Of a stretch of 64,000 nucleotides of DNA, positions 48,401-60,953 are shown one piece after another. Both the position numbers and the translations under genes were made by a program. The notes beneath the pieces are model-generated. The model was not told where the DNA came from, did no database searches, and was given only the letters and a program-made list of their open reading frames with translations. The stretch lies in assembly GCF_037975245.1 (NCBI RefSeq), contig NC_092564.1, positions 8,095,984 to 8,159,983 on the forward strand, written 5' to 3'. The number at the start of each line of letters is the position of its first letter. The stretch's first letter is position 1. The stretch comes from Apostichopus japonicus (lineage: Eukaryota; Echinodermata; Holothuroidea; Aspidochirotida; Stichopodidae).

Positions 48401-49144
48401 TTGGAATAACTCTATAATGTGCTGTCTTATGGAGGGGAAATCATTGAACATCCATAGTTCTCTATGATGGTCATAACAAACTAAGTTTGAACATATATGT
48501 GTGTTTTAATTGGCAATCCAGATCCTTCAAATGTGATGTTTTTGATCTAAGGGCATGTATAAGAAAGCTACTTTTAGTTAGCTTTCGGTCAAGAAATTGG
48601 GATGACTTGATGAAGCAACTGTATTTTTTTTACTTGCTTGAGTTAATTTTTGTGCATGTGGGGGGGGGGGGTTGGGAGAAGGTGGGAGGGGGGTAGAATC
48701 AGGATATTGGGCTTAGTTGTTGTCCTTTAATGAGCCAAAGGACACCATCTAAGGAGTTGGTGGTTCCTTACTATGAACTCATAAACATAGCAAACAGTTG
48801 GTTCCCAGCTCAGTAAGAAAACTGTGTAGTTCTGTTCGTCAGGATCGCTCTGAGAAATTATAAACAAGGAGAGTCCTATAAATAACAGAAGGCAATAGAA
48901 TTAAAAAGTTAATAGTTAAGAGCAACAGGCCTTAAACAACTACTCAAAGAACATGAATGCTGGTACTTTTTGCAAAAAGTCATCCCGGAAAGAACCTGGG
49001 CACAAAAAACCAAACTTCTTAACTGATGCACTCTCAGCACCAGTCCCCCCCCCCCCTCCCTCCCATGGAGACTGTGACTGTGTGAGCATCATCAAATGCA
49101 TGTCCAGAGTCCCTTAGAAAGGGAAAATGAAACATGCATGCTGG

Positions 49145-49152
49145 TATAAAAG
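49145..49152 (+). promoter_or_regulatory. TATAAAAG motif, possible core promoter
   Basis: TATAAAAG in ctggTATAAAAGagctcctc, followed about 60 bases later by a CACACCCACCC box and by a second TATATAA at about 49316. No linked exon was found, so this may be chance. Confidence 0.2.
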
Positions 49153-50319
49153 AGCTCCTCACTGCTCTAAACTCAAAGCTGAGAATTTAATTCATCCCAG
49201 GAGATAGCCACACCCACCCTTTCACTGGCTAAGGACACCACTCAGCCATCCTATTGGCTAATAAGTTCAGTGCTAAGGGGTTGTGCCACTTACCAGACAG
49301 TTAGCTTAGAAGTCTTCTATATAATTCAGCATATAATCACATCAACACAATTAAAAGATCAACTCTCAGAGGAATTCCTAACTGAACACAACAATTCCTA
49401 ACGAAAGACAAGATAATTCCTGGGGCTTTCTACAGTAGTTCAATGTGACAAAGAACTTCAATGCTATATACTGCAGGAAATTTGCATTGCAATACCATTA
49501 GTCCAAGGGATCTCCAGAATCATCAGATAAATTGCTCAGTGTATCTTTAGTGAAGCCATTCGTTGTAGATAATATAGGAGATATATTCTTACGCCCAGAC
49601 ATTTGAAACCTGTTGATTTGCAGATTGTCCAGCTGCTCGGGATTTGTACAAAATTATAGCGGATATGCCTTGTAAGTTTGCAATGTACATTTCTCTTGAT
49701 GAGCGATATCTCTCTTACTCTCCGCCCCCCCCCACCCCCGTATCCCTCCTGCACCACTGTTGTTGTAGTAGTATTCTAGCCACCAAAGCTCATCATGTGC
49801 TACTTTCCCCACAGCCTATTTACCTGAGCTGTTTGATTTCTTTATATTATATGATAATATATATAACCAGCATGAAACAAAACAGACTACATGCAGTGCC
49901 TACATGTTTTAACTGCATTGAATTCATAGTCATGGTATATATTGACGCTCAGCTTCCCTCTCTCTCCATATGTAGTGGTATGAGAGAGAAGAGTTTGTTC
50001 ATTGTTAATAAAATTGTTATTCTGTTCATCGTCTCAAGGACGTGATCATTATTCTTCAGTTCTTCATCAAAGGGAAGCATATTTTTTCCCCATTTTAATG
50101 TCCCTGATGTTTTTCAGGAGAAACTGATCGCAGGAGAATTAATTGTTTTCAGCAGTTTCCGGTAAACTAGCAAGTCTTGCAGAGATAATTAGCTTGTGAA
50201 CAGTTACTGTGCATCTTACAGTTACGCTTTATTAAATTTTATGTAGCTTAGATTGACTGCAGTTATCGTTTCTCATTGAAATTTTATTGTACACACTTTA
50301 CCATATATGTAGCAGTTAC

Positions 50320-50510
50320 TGCGTGTGTAGCACTTATGGTGCTGGAAGCAGTTATGGTGTATGTATCAGTTATGGTGTTTGTTGCAGTTATGGTGTTTGT
50401 AGCAGTTATGGTGTATTAGCAGTTATGGTGTTGGAAGCAGTTATAATGGTGTACATAGCAGTTATGGTGTATGTAACAGTTATGGTGTATGTAACAGTTA
50501 TAGTAGCAGC
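50320..50510. repeat. 18-bp minisatellite
   Basis: Units of GTAGCAGTTATGGTGTAT with variants (GTAACAG, GGAAGCAG). The length is a multiple of three, so a repetitive open frame (CSSYGV) results; I do not consider it a gene. Confidence 0.92.
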
Positions 50511-51953
50511 TAGTATATATACAAACATGAAGCTATTATCTCACATAGGTGTTAAGTACATCTATGGTACTACTTATAATACCTGTCATGTAGTGTTGAT
50601 TATTTTACTTATCAGGGTATTAGGTGTGTTGTTGCCCTTCCATTTGTACAGCGTATGCGCAAAGGCACCTTTGAGCTTCTTGAGCACCACAGGCACTTTT
50701 TTTTGGCCCATGAGATTTTCTAATTTTAGTCCTATTTAGTGGAGCTGGTTGTAATGAAATCTGCAAAACCTTATTGCAAGGAAAGACATGAAATATGTAT
50801 ACCTTGGGGAAGATTTTGTTTTGTATAGAGCCCTAGGTCTATTTATGATAGGATTTTAGGATTTCAATAACAGACACGTACAATGAGAAAGTAGAACTCT
50901 CTGAACTTTAGTTGACTGTTAATGTAATGTTCCCAATTCATGGGAGTAATTAAGTGTTGTGACCTGCGGATTCGGTACAAACCTCACAGTGGCAATGCAA
51001 GATTAATTTTGTGCCAACACCCTTATGTTTAGTATTAAATACAGATGTTGATGGCCAATGGCGTTAAAATATAACACTTTAAAACTAGGAAAATCACATT
51101 AAATCACCACCATATTGCTAGCTAATTCATGTATCTTGTTTTAATGAATCTAATGGTTGAAAGGGAATTTATCAATATGTTAGGCAGGTTAAGGTGCAGG
51201 GGAATATGAGAGGGCAGAATACTGGTCCATTAGGAGGGAGAGCCCAGGAAAGAGTTGGGAAGGAAGGGGGGGGGGATGGGAATGGTAAATAGAGGATTAG
51301 AGAGATGGGAAGAGAACCACATCTGCTCAAAAGTTGATGCTTCCCTATAATCTGAAATTGAAAGCATGCTCTCGATTCTACAGGCTCCTTAAATGTATTT
51401 ATCTTGTATGAATGTTTCCGCTCAATTGGAGCATATTTCCTTCTCTGGCAGTCAGAACCTTTAAGAAAGCTGTTTTTGTGTATTAATGGATGCTACAAAA
51501 CCTATTTCCCCGCCATATTCTGGTAAAATATCTCCAATAAAATCCTATCCAGTTTTTTTCTTCATTCACCCAGAAGGTGGGATTTTCTTTTTAACTGGTC
51601 ATTAACCTCTTTAGTGAATGAAAATAAAAATTCTAACTGACATTGTCTATTTTATGGAAATTAAGCTAGGTTTGGTTCATCAGGGCTGATGTTTGTTATG
51701 AAAAGAACTATATACTTTCTCGAGTTCTTTGAGCATCAACTGTCGCATGATTTGACGCAAGAAACTATTAATAGATATTTGACTCGAGAGCGTATTACTA
51801 TCTCTGGAGAGACATCACAGTTGTTTTTTTTAACCCAAGTGTATCTACGTATCCATCGTCAGCAGCAGGGACGAAAATCGCTGACATTAACCTCGGATGA
51901 CGATTCTCTCTCTACTGTATGTAATATTGGGTTTTTTTCCCTTCGCTCTTCAG

Positions 51954-52162
51954 GTTCGACACGAGCCGGACAAATTGTTTTGTTGAGAGGACTGCGGAAG
52001 ATCTCATCAGATAAATTACGATGGAGGATCCAGAACGAGGAGACCTCACTAGGGGAGTCAACGCCACCGCTGATGTTAATCAAAACCAAGCAGAGTCGAG
52101 AGAAACCACTTCCAGGAAAATGCTGAGAAACGGTGACAGCGAAGACGATTTGGTGGAAAATG
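51954..52162 (+). CDS. Probable first coding exon of an unidentified gene (coding from 52021)
   Basis: A good acceptor (tttttcccttcgctcttcag, ending 51953) and donor (gtgaga, 52163) bracket an exon whose ATG at 52021 is preceded by an in-frame TAA at 52012-52014. It encodes 47 residues beginning MEDPERGDLTRGVNATADVN and ending LRNGDSEDDLVEN, plus one base. It is a hydrophilic, acidic N-terminus without signal peptide, as in cytosolic tails of transporters or in signalling proteins. I recognise no family. The upstream part (51954-52020) would be 5' UTR. The next exon is not certain; a compatible one lies at 63954. Confidence 0.5.
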
Positions 52163-52324
52163 GTGAGATTTAACATCCAAGAAATAATTGCAGACCAATT
52201 TCAGTATTTTAAGAAACAAAAGGTCAACTTTATCATTTATTTTTTTTTATTTCCGACATAATTTGAAGATTGATTAGCGGGAGCTAAAGCACCTCCTTGC
52301 ATCGACTGAATCGCCAATAGCAAT

Positions 52325-52548
52325 GGGTCATAGTAAGGATGGGTTTTTCATCCAAGAGCAATCTATAGTTTTCCCATTTGAAATGACTTTTTAAATTGAA
52401 AAGTCTCCAAATTTGAGTTAAAAATGTTGAATTGGAAGCCACACGACGTGTAAGTTGTGGTCCATAAGCCCTTGCGGGTTTCTCCCGCGTCTGTGGTCGC
52501 TCTAAGAGTCGTTAAAATAACTGCTGATTATTATGATTATTATTATAA
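52325..52548 (+). repeat. SINE family 1, 5'-truncated copy
   Basis: Shares with 57240-57460 the words GGTCATAGTAAGG, TTTTCCCAT-TGAAATGACTTT, CCAAATTTGAGTTAAAA, CATAAGCCCTTG and AACTGCTGATTATTAT, and ends in an ATT/TTA-rich tail. The tRNA-like head is missing. Confidence 0.8.
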
Positions 52549-55500
52549 GCTCTGTATTATTGCTTGCTTACTGTAATCAATAAATACTATTGGGCTGCTC
52601 CTATTGAAGCCTGTTACAACTGATGTGTGAACAGTAATTCAGGAAATGCCAGTGGGAGTTGATTTCTCTGGAGCACTTGCATTTTTAGAAAGTAGCTAAA
52701 AATGTCGGCTGCGGGAAGATACAATTAACTTCCAGTTAAGATGATTTTATCTCTTCTGAATCAAACATGTTTACAGGAGGAGCAGCTAACGATAGCGACA
52801 GCTATGCTCGTAATTATTATTACAGTGTAATTATTAATCTCTATGTAAATAGTTGTTGAAGTTTACTAAAATGTTTTGTTACCGTTCATCACAATGTGAA
52901 TTTACTGCCTTTTCTTTGTTTATTTGTGGGGGGGGGGGCTGTGGGCTTGATCTGAAGGATACAATTTTGCTTTATACAGTCGCAAGAAGAGTGCAAGAAC
53001 TACTTGTTTAGTAAAATGTTTTAAGATGTTTAGGTAGCTTGCTTAAAGCTTATTAAAAGTTGGTATTGATTTGATTGTGCTATTCTCTTGCTTGAAAATG
53101 ATAATGATAATTAATTAGATAAATAAAAGCGCCTTACAATGGAAAACAAACTCAAGGCGCTGTTCAAGATAAAATAATAAAACGTAATGAGAATAAAACA
53201 AACCAACAAGTAGAAGATTGAGATCAAATGGAAGGAAAAAGAAATGCAAATAAATAATTAGAAGGGGGAAAAGATACCTAAAACAATCCTCCAAATAGCA
53301 AGCAACACCCCCCTCCCTCCCATGGCAACAAATTTAAGAATAGCTACATCACAAGGAAAGGTAGTTAAAAGTACTTTATTACTCTTTGACCTTTCTCTTA
53401 ATTTGAATGATAAAGCCTAAGCCTTGGTCGCTCTTACCACAGATTTGTAAGTGACATAAGAATTTTGATATGCTCGATGGATGTATAAATAAAGCCTGCA
53501 AAATATCGGAAATTGCTTTGTTGTGTTTGGAATTTATATGGTATTCTTTCTTTTTCTCACCTTTTTGTGTCCATTGATTAGCATATATATATTTTTTATA
53601 TTATGGATTTGTACTTTTTTATACAAGAGTACGACCAGTCAGATGTTCATGTTAATCAGAATAACTGAATAATTATGACCTGCTTACAGGTAAGTGTTAT
53701 TAGTTACAATAAATGTAGGGCATGATTTATTGTTAAAATTTTTGTAGCAGTTTTCAGAAGATCTGAACTTTTGGGAGAGCTCAAAGCATTTGGGCAGCCA
53801 AATCAGTCCAATTCACGAGTCGGTGAAAATAATGATTATTACAGTTCATTGATTTTCACTCATACATGCTTTGAATCACTGCTTGTGGAAAATTTTTGCA
53901 TTTCTCGGTAAAGTTCTATGAAGCTGTGATGGAATAGAAAATGTGTGAAGTAGAAAATGTGTTAGGATCTGTCAATATAGACCTGTATAAAACAAAATAA
54001 GAGTAAACCATGTAGTCAGTATTTACTGCACTCTTCTTTTACCTGTTTCTATTTAAACCAAGTTTACCCATCTACCTATTAAACCTTTAAAACCTTGCTA
54101 CACTATTACTGTAGCAAATTTCCTCCCCCTCCCTCTCCCCCTGCCCAGCCTCCCAGTGTGACCCACTTGTGAGTTACCACTGAACTTCTCATCCTGTGAT
54201 CCACTGTTAGCTGCCTTGACTCTATTTGCACTTTAAGTCTATTAACTACTATAGGTAACATTTTACTACATCCCCCACTCCCCCATCCCCCCCCCCTTCA
54301 TTTACCGTCCTTTTCCAGGGTCAAGAGCCATCCCCTCTTCCTTCCAAATCTTCAATTTGCGAAGATAACGAGTGCAACTGTTGGGATTTCTGTATATTTC
54401 TCAAGCAAAAATTTCACGAATAGATAACTACATCCAGTAGTTGACGAGGTAGTAGCATCCCTTCCATTGGTAACTAAGCAACCACAGGTATTAAAGCATT
54501 CCTCATGCTATGCATTCCACATGTTTTCAAATCTCTTGTTCTATTTGTTTTTTATGTCCACCATATTCTCTGTGACCTTCAAATGTCACAGGGAATCATC
54601 CTCGAATTAAGTTGATTGACTCTAAATGACTATGGAAGAGGAAATTATGTTTGAGACTCAGTTGGCATCGGTAGTCGTGAAAAGCTTCCCTAATGAGTTC
54701 TCGTTAGCATCGTCCAGGACGTGATAGAATTAATGTTAGGAGCTTGGGTTGCTACAGCTTTGAATTATCATCATACAGGGTTAAGCCTCTGTTACAAAAG
54801 TGACCAATGAGCCCCATGTACACGTAATTATCGTCAGGGAATAATTTAGTGTTTAAATTCTTTTGTAGCATTTTGGAGGCTCTGAATTTTGTCTCTGAAT
54901 ATAAAATACTATGTAACATTTCTATGTACAAAAAAAATTGCTATACATCTCTGGACTTTTTTGCATAGCTTTTTGCAATGAGATATGTACTAGATAAATT
55001 ATTATATTATTAAATTGAAAAAACATCACAAAATTTAATAAATTTGTGCTTTAATTAAATTTATTTCTAATGAGTAGTTCACCGTCATATGTTTGTATAT
55101 ATATGCAAATTGTGATATGAAAACTGATTGAAAATAGTAACAAATTTTTAAAGATCAAAGTAGACAAAACTTAGTCATCAAGTTGACAAAAATAGGGCAC
55201 TGGTCTCAAATCTTGTAGTTATTTTTTGCTCTTTCCATGTAGTTACAGCATGATCAATTTGGAAGGAAAAACCTGACTTACTTAAACTCCTTTGTTACTT
55301 ATTCTGCTTAAACCATGCTCTTTCTCATCTACCTAACCTGCCCAAGATAGGTAACATTTTAGCATCACCCTCGTACCCACCGACCCACTGAATAATGCCC
55401 GCATCCTAAATACTGCCAAATCTCCTCCAACCATTCAAATCTGTCCATTCTGGAGTAAAACACCTGTGTGATCGCGACAGAGTTTTTCATCTGTGTGGAT

Positions 55501-57174
55501 TTTACTTGGTATTGCACGTTTAAGTTAGTCTTCCTGTCAGTATCAGATATGATCTGTAACAATATAAGTAGAAGATTTCAAGCACTAAGTAGCATATGAA
55601 TTTTTCATGTTTTTGTCCTGTGAAAATTTTGTTGTTCATATTGGAAATATTGTATTTCCAGGCCTCAATGACCTGGTTTCTATGAAATCCAATTTCATTT
55701 CCACCCATAATTTTCCTGATCATGCATTTATAATTTGTCATTTACATGTGTTAAACTTTGCTATCTAATCTCCAACCATAGCTCATTCAATCGTTACCTT
55801 CTAGCTGAATATTCTGGGCTGATTTTAAGGAATCTTCCCAGTCTAGCTTGCCTGAACTAAAAATTTGACATGTGGTTGCTCCCTACCCACCCCCCCCCAA
55901 TATAAAGGAATAAAAGTAATCCCTTTGACAACATATGAATGGAAGTTGTAAATTACACTCAAATGCAGTGTTAGATAGCTGCAACTAGTGCACTTGACAC
56001 AACAGTACAAGTTATTTACTTAGCGTAAAAGACACATTGAAACTAATTCTAAGAGGTTTGTGAAGAGGCTAACACGTTCCCCTCTTCCCTCCCTGGTTCC
56101 AGATAGAACTTACATCATTTCTTCCCCCCCGCCCCTTCGGAAGTTGTGGTTGTCCTTCCCCACAGTCTTATAACAGATTGTACAATAATTGCTCTCAAAC
56201 AGTTCTAAATATCATAGTTTAGACTGATAATGCATTCACAGATAAATCAGTTTTTTATGCCAGACCGTAAATGCAGATCGGTTCATGAGATGATTATTTT
56301 GTTGTAATAACATACAAGATTTGCTCTGCAGAGAATTGCTCGATCACCGAGGAGTACAGAAAATGCTTGAGTATTTTTTTCAGACAACTGGGAGATGTTG
56401 ATATATATATAATTTTGAAACAGCGCAATGAATTTCTGCATACCATTGCATGAAACATTAACATAGGAAACACCAAGTAGGCTTCCTGTAGGACTTGATC
56501 GTCACTGTGTATTAAAGTGATGCTTATTAGCAATTGTAAGGTATCATGGCAATGTTGAAGCAATATAAACCAACATATCTGAAGGGTTGATTTGTAAATT
56601 ACTCAAAGCAGTAGAGGTTTGGAATAATCTAGGCATTTCAGTATTTCATGAAATAAAACTTTAACGGGGAATAATTTATTCGGCGCCGCATCACAGAATG
56701 CTATGCAAAGTGGGCTTAAATTGCTTTCCAACTGCATGGATTCATAGCAGATACAATGAATCGTATGAATCATACTAGTTATTTTTGGTTTTTGTTGTCA
56801 GTATGTAAAATTTCTCTGTCCAAAAAAGGGTGTAACCTGCAGGATTAGTTGCTAAAGAACAACAAGTTTAGCTTATTGAACAATAAATTAGCAGTGCTAG
56901 GGAGCTAGGGAGTGCTTTGTATGTTTATAATTAGAGCTATTGACCTTGTTCATTAAAATATTCATTTGGAGAGGTAAGCAAAGTTTTGTGGTATTTCAAT
57001 TGCAACAAACAAAATATTTTGCAGTCATACATTTGTGTGTTGGGAGATGTTACAAAGCAAGTTGTGTGTCGAACTGCTTTAAATGCTTCTAAAAAAAGTG
57101 ATGCAAATGTAAAAACAAGATTTACAAGACACAAACGGTCTGTAATTTTCAGACTTGATTGTGGCCGATCTGGA

Positions 57175-57460
57175 TAAAGGTGGTAGCATTTGAAGCATTG
57201 AGGCTTATCAATCAGGAGGTTCTGGGTTCGATACCCGGCCAGGTCATAGTAAGGTGGGTGTTTCATCAAAGAGAAATCTACGGTTTTCCCATCTGAAATG
57301 ACTTTCTAACTTGAAAAGATTCCAAATTTGAGTTAAAATGTTGAATTTGAAGCCACCCGAAGCCACCCGACGAATTCATAAGCCCTTGTGGCTACTCCCA
57401 CATTTGTGGTCGCTTAAGCGTGGTATAAATAACTGCTGATTATTATAATTATTATTATTG
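57175..57460 (+). repeat. SINE family 1, copy with tRNA-like head
   Basis: The head at about 57180-57240 ends with TCTGGGTTCGATACCCGGCC, carrying a perfect pol III B-box (GGTTCGATACC at 57225-57235). The A-box region is degraded. The body matches 52325-52548, and it ends in (ATT)n. tRNA-derived SINE. Confidence 0.82.
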
Positions 57461-59442
57461 ATAACTCAAAGAGTAATATAAGTTTTAATTATCATTGGAA
57501 ACGATCAGATTATTGCCACGTTATAAAATATTATCACTAGCTGTCTGCTCTGCCACAGTTTGGTCATCATTTATTTACTTATTCATGTTTTGTGTTTCAT
57601 TCAGTTCTGCTGGTCGTTGAAAGACTTAATCATTTCATCCTACTGAACCAGAAGTTTTCAGAGCAATTTAAGTCATAAAGATGATAAACTGATGCTGTTT
57701 ATCAATTCCAATCAATGTGTGACAATCTAAAATTAAAACACATGTGTGTCCATGACATAATTGCTTGGTAGTCTTAGGTTTCAGCCAAGACTTACTTCCC
57801 AAGTGTAAAATCTACACCAAAGAGGTGTAGAGTCGGTTCTAGACTTGTGTAAATGTTCTAAGCTTGTGTAAATATTTCAGCAATGTGTTAAAACTAATTT
57901 GCTGTTTAAATGAGGGTAAGGATTATATTGTGATGGAAATTTGAACTCAAAGAATTAATCTCTTGATCAGTTCAAATTTAGTTTTAATGTCTATTCGTTT
58001 TGTTGATGTCATTTAAGGTCATAACCATGCAGTCGTATAAATTTACTTCACTCCTCTCTTACCTTCGCTCGTTGGTCGGAAGGGGGAGGCCACAGAAGGT
58101 AAAACAGATGTGTTTTGTTAAGCCAGTGGTTAGCTGTTTTACCATCTTCCCTTTATTCACTTTCTCTTTCTGTTTACACTGTTTACACTGTAGTACACAA
58201 CCGATCTATACTTGATTGTGCAGTGTTTACTGTGTTGCTGATTGTATCACAAGGTCATTTACATACATGAGGTACACCTATGAAATTGGTCGAAGCAGAT
58301 TGAACATTCAACAGTGTTACACTGAAGAAGTTTACATGTCTACACACAACTACTGCACTCTCAAACTGACATGTCTATAGCCATCTGTGATAAACTATTA
58401 ACACCTATAGACACCAACCTAGTAACTGGCCAAAGTGTGTTGAAGTTTTATTTATTACAGGTTTCACACTGTGGCTCGCTCGGTTTCACATCCGGAAATT
58501 TAAGTACACTTGATATACCAGCCAGACATTGATGATCTGAGAACACCTAGTATAGACTTCACTATGTTAGCAACCAATGGCTGGTTATTGCTGACCGTAC
58601 CTATGTTTAAGGCTTAAAACTAACAGATACAAGTTGCCCTCAAGATCTTTTTCTATGGTTTGTCCCAAGTATGATAAACAGATAAAAAAAATGGTCCCCA
58701 ACTGTTTCGCTCAGTTATATGGAGAAAAGATGTCAACGAAAAATTGTGATGGAAACAGATTTAGCTAAATCTAACGACTAGACCTAATGACTGAATGCTA
58801 CTCAAACAAGAACTACAATAGACAGGTTCTATGAACTCATTCTCACACCATGTTGAAATAATTTACCCTAGATACTTTCTCTGGAAAAAAACCCAAGCAA
58901 AACAGAACGCATTTCAGCTTCTATTACAAAGTCGCAAGTTTCTAGGGTCACACATACATATATTTTGCCAGACCTATGTTTTGTTTTGAAAATATCAAGA
59001 ATCAGCAAAGTTTATATAAATGACATTTCAGAACCCACTTTGTAGGTTCTTTGTAAGCCTCTGAAGGTTAATGGTGTCACAAATGTATCAGTCCCAGTGT
59101 CATTCAAGGACTTTTTGAGGGCATTAACGACACTGAGCCTCCACTCAAATAGGCAATTACCATTTAAAACTGCAGTGAAATAATGTCACATCGGTATTAA
59201 ATATGTCTAAAATGGAGATAAATACATCAATCATCGTGGACATTTATGTTGTCAAGGAAGAACAGATTAGTGGCTGATGGTAGAACTAGAAGAGAAAATG
59301 ACGTTCAAGTAAACAGAAGTGATTCAAATGACTATTTTTCAGTTCAAATTAACTTTTTAGGTAAAGTTGTGGATGTACTAATCTCATATATAAACCACCA
59401 TTTGTATTGAAAGAACCAAAGATGAAGGTATAGTTGCTAGTA

Positions 59443-59986
59443 TAAGGTGACCAGACGTCCCCGATTTTCGGGGACAGTCCCCGATTACAGATCTAGTGTG
59501 CTGTCCCCGATGAACAAGTGTCCCCAAAAATGTCCCCGATTCGTCAAAATGTTCAGGAATTTCGAAAATATCCCACATATTAGTAAAATAATTGTAAAAA
59601 CAAAATTTAGTCAAGTGTGCAGTCGCAGAACGGAACAGGTTCAGGACCAGTGTAAAGTGGAAACACTGTTTAAAATATGCTAGATCGATCTAGCCTAGCA
59701 CTCTTTCGACTTGGCAACTACGGCGACACAACGACACTTCTAGTGTGAGCATGAGCAACTCACAAGCTCTCAAAGAACCATGTAAATTAAGTGAATTTCA
59801 TCTAAAAAAAAAGCTACACTTTTGAAAATAAAATTGATTTAAATAGTGCTTCTAAGTATCACCATTTTACATCTAAACACCTTAGGCACTTGAAAATTTT
59901 ACACCCCCCTTCCCCTTAGACCCCTCCCCCATATCAGTCATGCAACAAATGTCCCTGATTACAGTCACGAAAATATGGTCACCTTA
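59443..59986. mobile_element. hAT-like MITE, 544 bp, with 8-bp target-site duplication
   Basis: Begins TAAGGTGACCAGACGTCCCC and ends with ATGGTCACCTTA (inverted ends TAAGGTGACCA). Identical TGCTAGTA copies flank it at 59435-59442 and 59987-59994. The 8-bp duplication points to the hAT superfamily. The interior repeats GTCCCCGA several times on both strands, and it has no transposase. A related end is at 27680-27719. Confidence 0.88.
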
Positions 59987-60011
59987 TGCTAGTACCATAG
60001 TACCATTTTGT

Positions 60012-60205
60012 TTGTATGTATTGTTTGTATTCTAGATCCTCCTGCAAGCAGGAACTAGGGAAGAAGCCTCATTGGCTTACCAAAGCTGCAAGCTGACCGA
60101 AGTCAGTCTCTTACATTCATATTTAACGTCCATGATTATGAATTGTTAATTGTCAACAACTCTGTGACTGGACTACATACATTAAATCTTGGAGTGACTT
60201 GTGTC
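60012..60205 (-). repeat. SINE family 2, 5'-truncated copy
   Basis: Nearly identical to 62855-63025 through AGATCCTCCTGCAAGCAGGA, GCAAGCTGACCGAAGTCAGT and ACGTCCATGATTATGAATTG. It lacks the tRNA-like head, which would be at its right-hand end. Confidence 0.85.
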
Positions 60206-60923
60206 ACTCGTGTCAATTTTGTGTTTGGTTATAGAGGTTTTGATAACATAAAGGTATGCTATATTGGCCCCAAATATGCTAGATATATTTAAATATGGTC
60301 ACCTTTGGTCAAACTTCTCAAACTGTTTTTATTACAACCTTTGAGGAAATTGTCCTCACTAGGACATTCAGTGATCGTGTGTGTTCCTTAAAAATGTCTG
60401 AGAACAATTTTGAGAGTAAAGACCTCCAGGAAAGTACGTTTTGAAAACTTCTAGCAATTACAGCGCTCTATAATTTGGGGCCTAATACAGACTACCTTTA
60501 AGCTATGTTAATAATGAAGCTAAGATGCATTTATTCAAGTTATGAATCCCTTATGTACAGATCTTGTCACTAAAGGAAATACTTAGTAATGAAATTGTTC
60601 AAGTAAATCTGATAATTCTGTTAAGTTTTCAATATTTTGATCACATTGATTGGTATTGGTAAAGACACTTTTAATACAAAGGGTAAATCGGAAACTGTCA
60701 ATGTTTTGGACTTGACTTCATTTATTTGAATTGAAACTTAATGGGTCAAGGTAACAGATAACAATTGTTTTGTGTAAAAAAAAACTTACTTTAGAAATAG
60801 TAAGGGAATAAACAACATTTACTGAAGGAGGGCAAGAGGAGTTGTAAATCATAAAGCAATATGTTGTTTTTAATTCTTTGTATGTTGGAGGAGGATGGAG
60901 GTCTGTACATGTTGGAGGAGGAT

Positions 60924-60953
60924 GGGGGTAGGGGAGGGGAGGGAGGGAGGGGG
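60924..60953 (+). repeat. G-rich tract with G-quadruplex potential
   Basis: GGGGGTAGGGGAGGGGAGGG followed by AGGGAGGGGG: six G-runs with spacers of one or two bases. Confidence 0.8.

Larger units (their letters stand above)
35154..51953. other. Long non-coding stretch, intergenic or a large intron
   Basis: About 16.8 kb with no convincing exon. It contains diverged tandem repeats (40697-41125, 41215-41905, 45085-45475, 50320-50510) and G/C homopolymer tracts (36606, 48660, 49045, 49725, 51268). A YY1-like AAGATGGCGGC motif lies on the minus strand at about 46005-46015. The 46124-46180 region is open after a CAG but has no good donor. Confidence 0.55.

Noticed and set aside
50287-50739. 150-residue open frame rich in CSSYGV repeats
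   Set aside because: It is a by-product of an 18-bp minisatellite and the flanks have no splice or promoter support.
51689-52020. Open frame upstream of the 52021 start codon, continuing in another frame
   Set aside because: The long frame crosses a good splice acceptor at 51953 and lacks coding character. The ATG at 52021 after an in-frame stop is the better choice.
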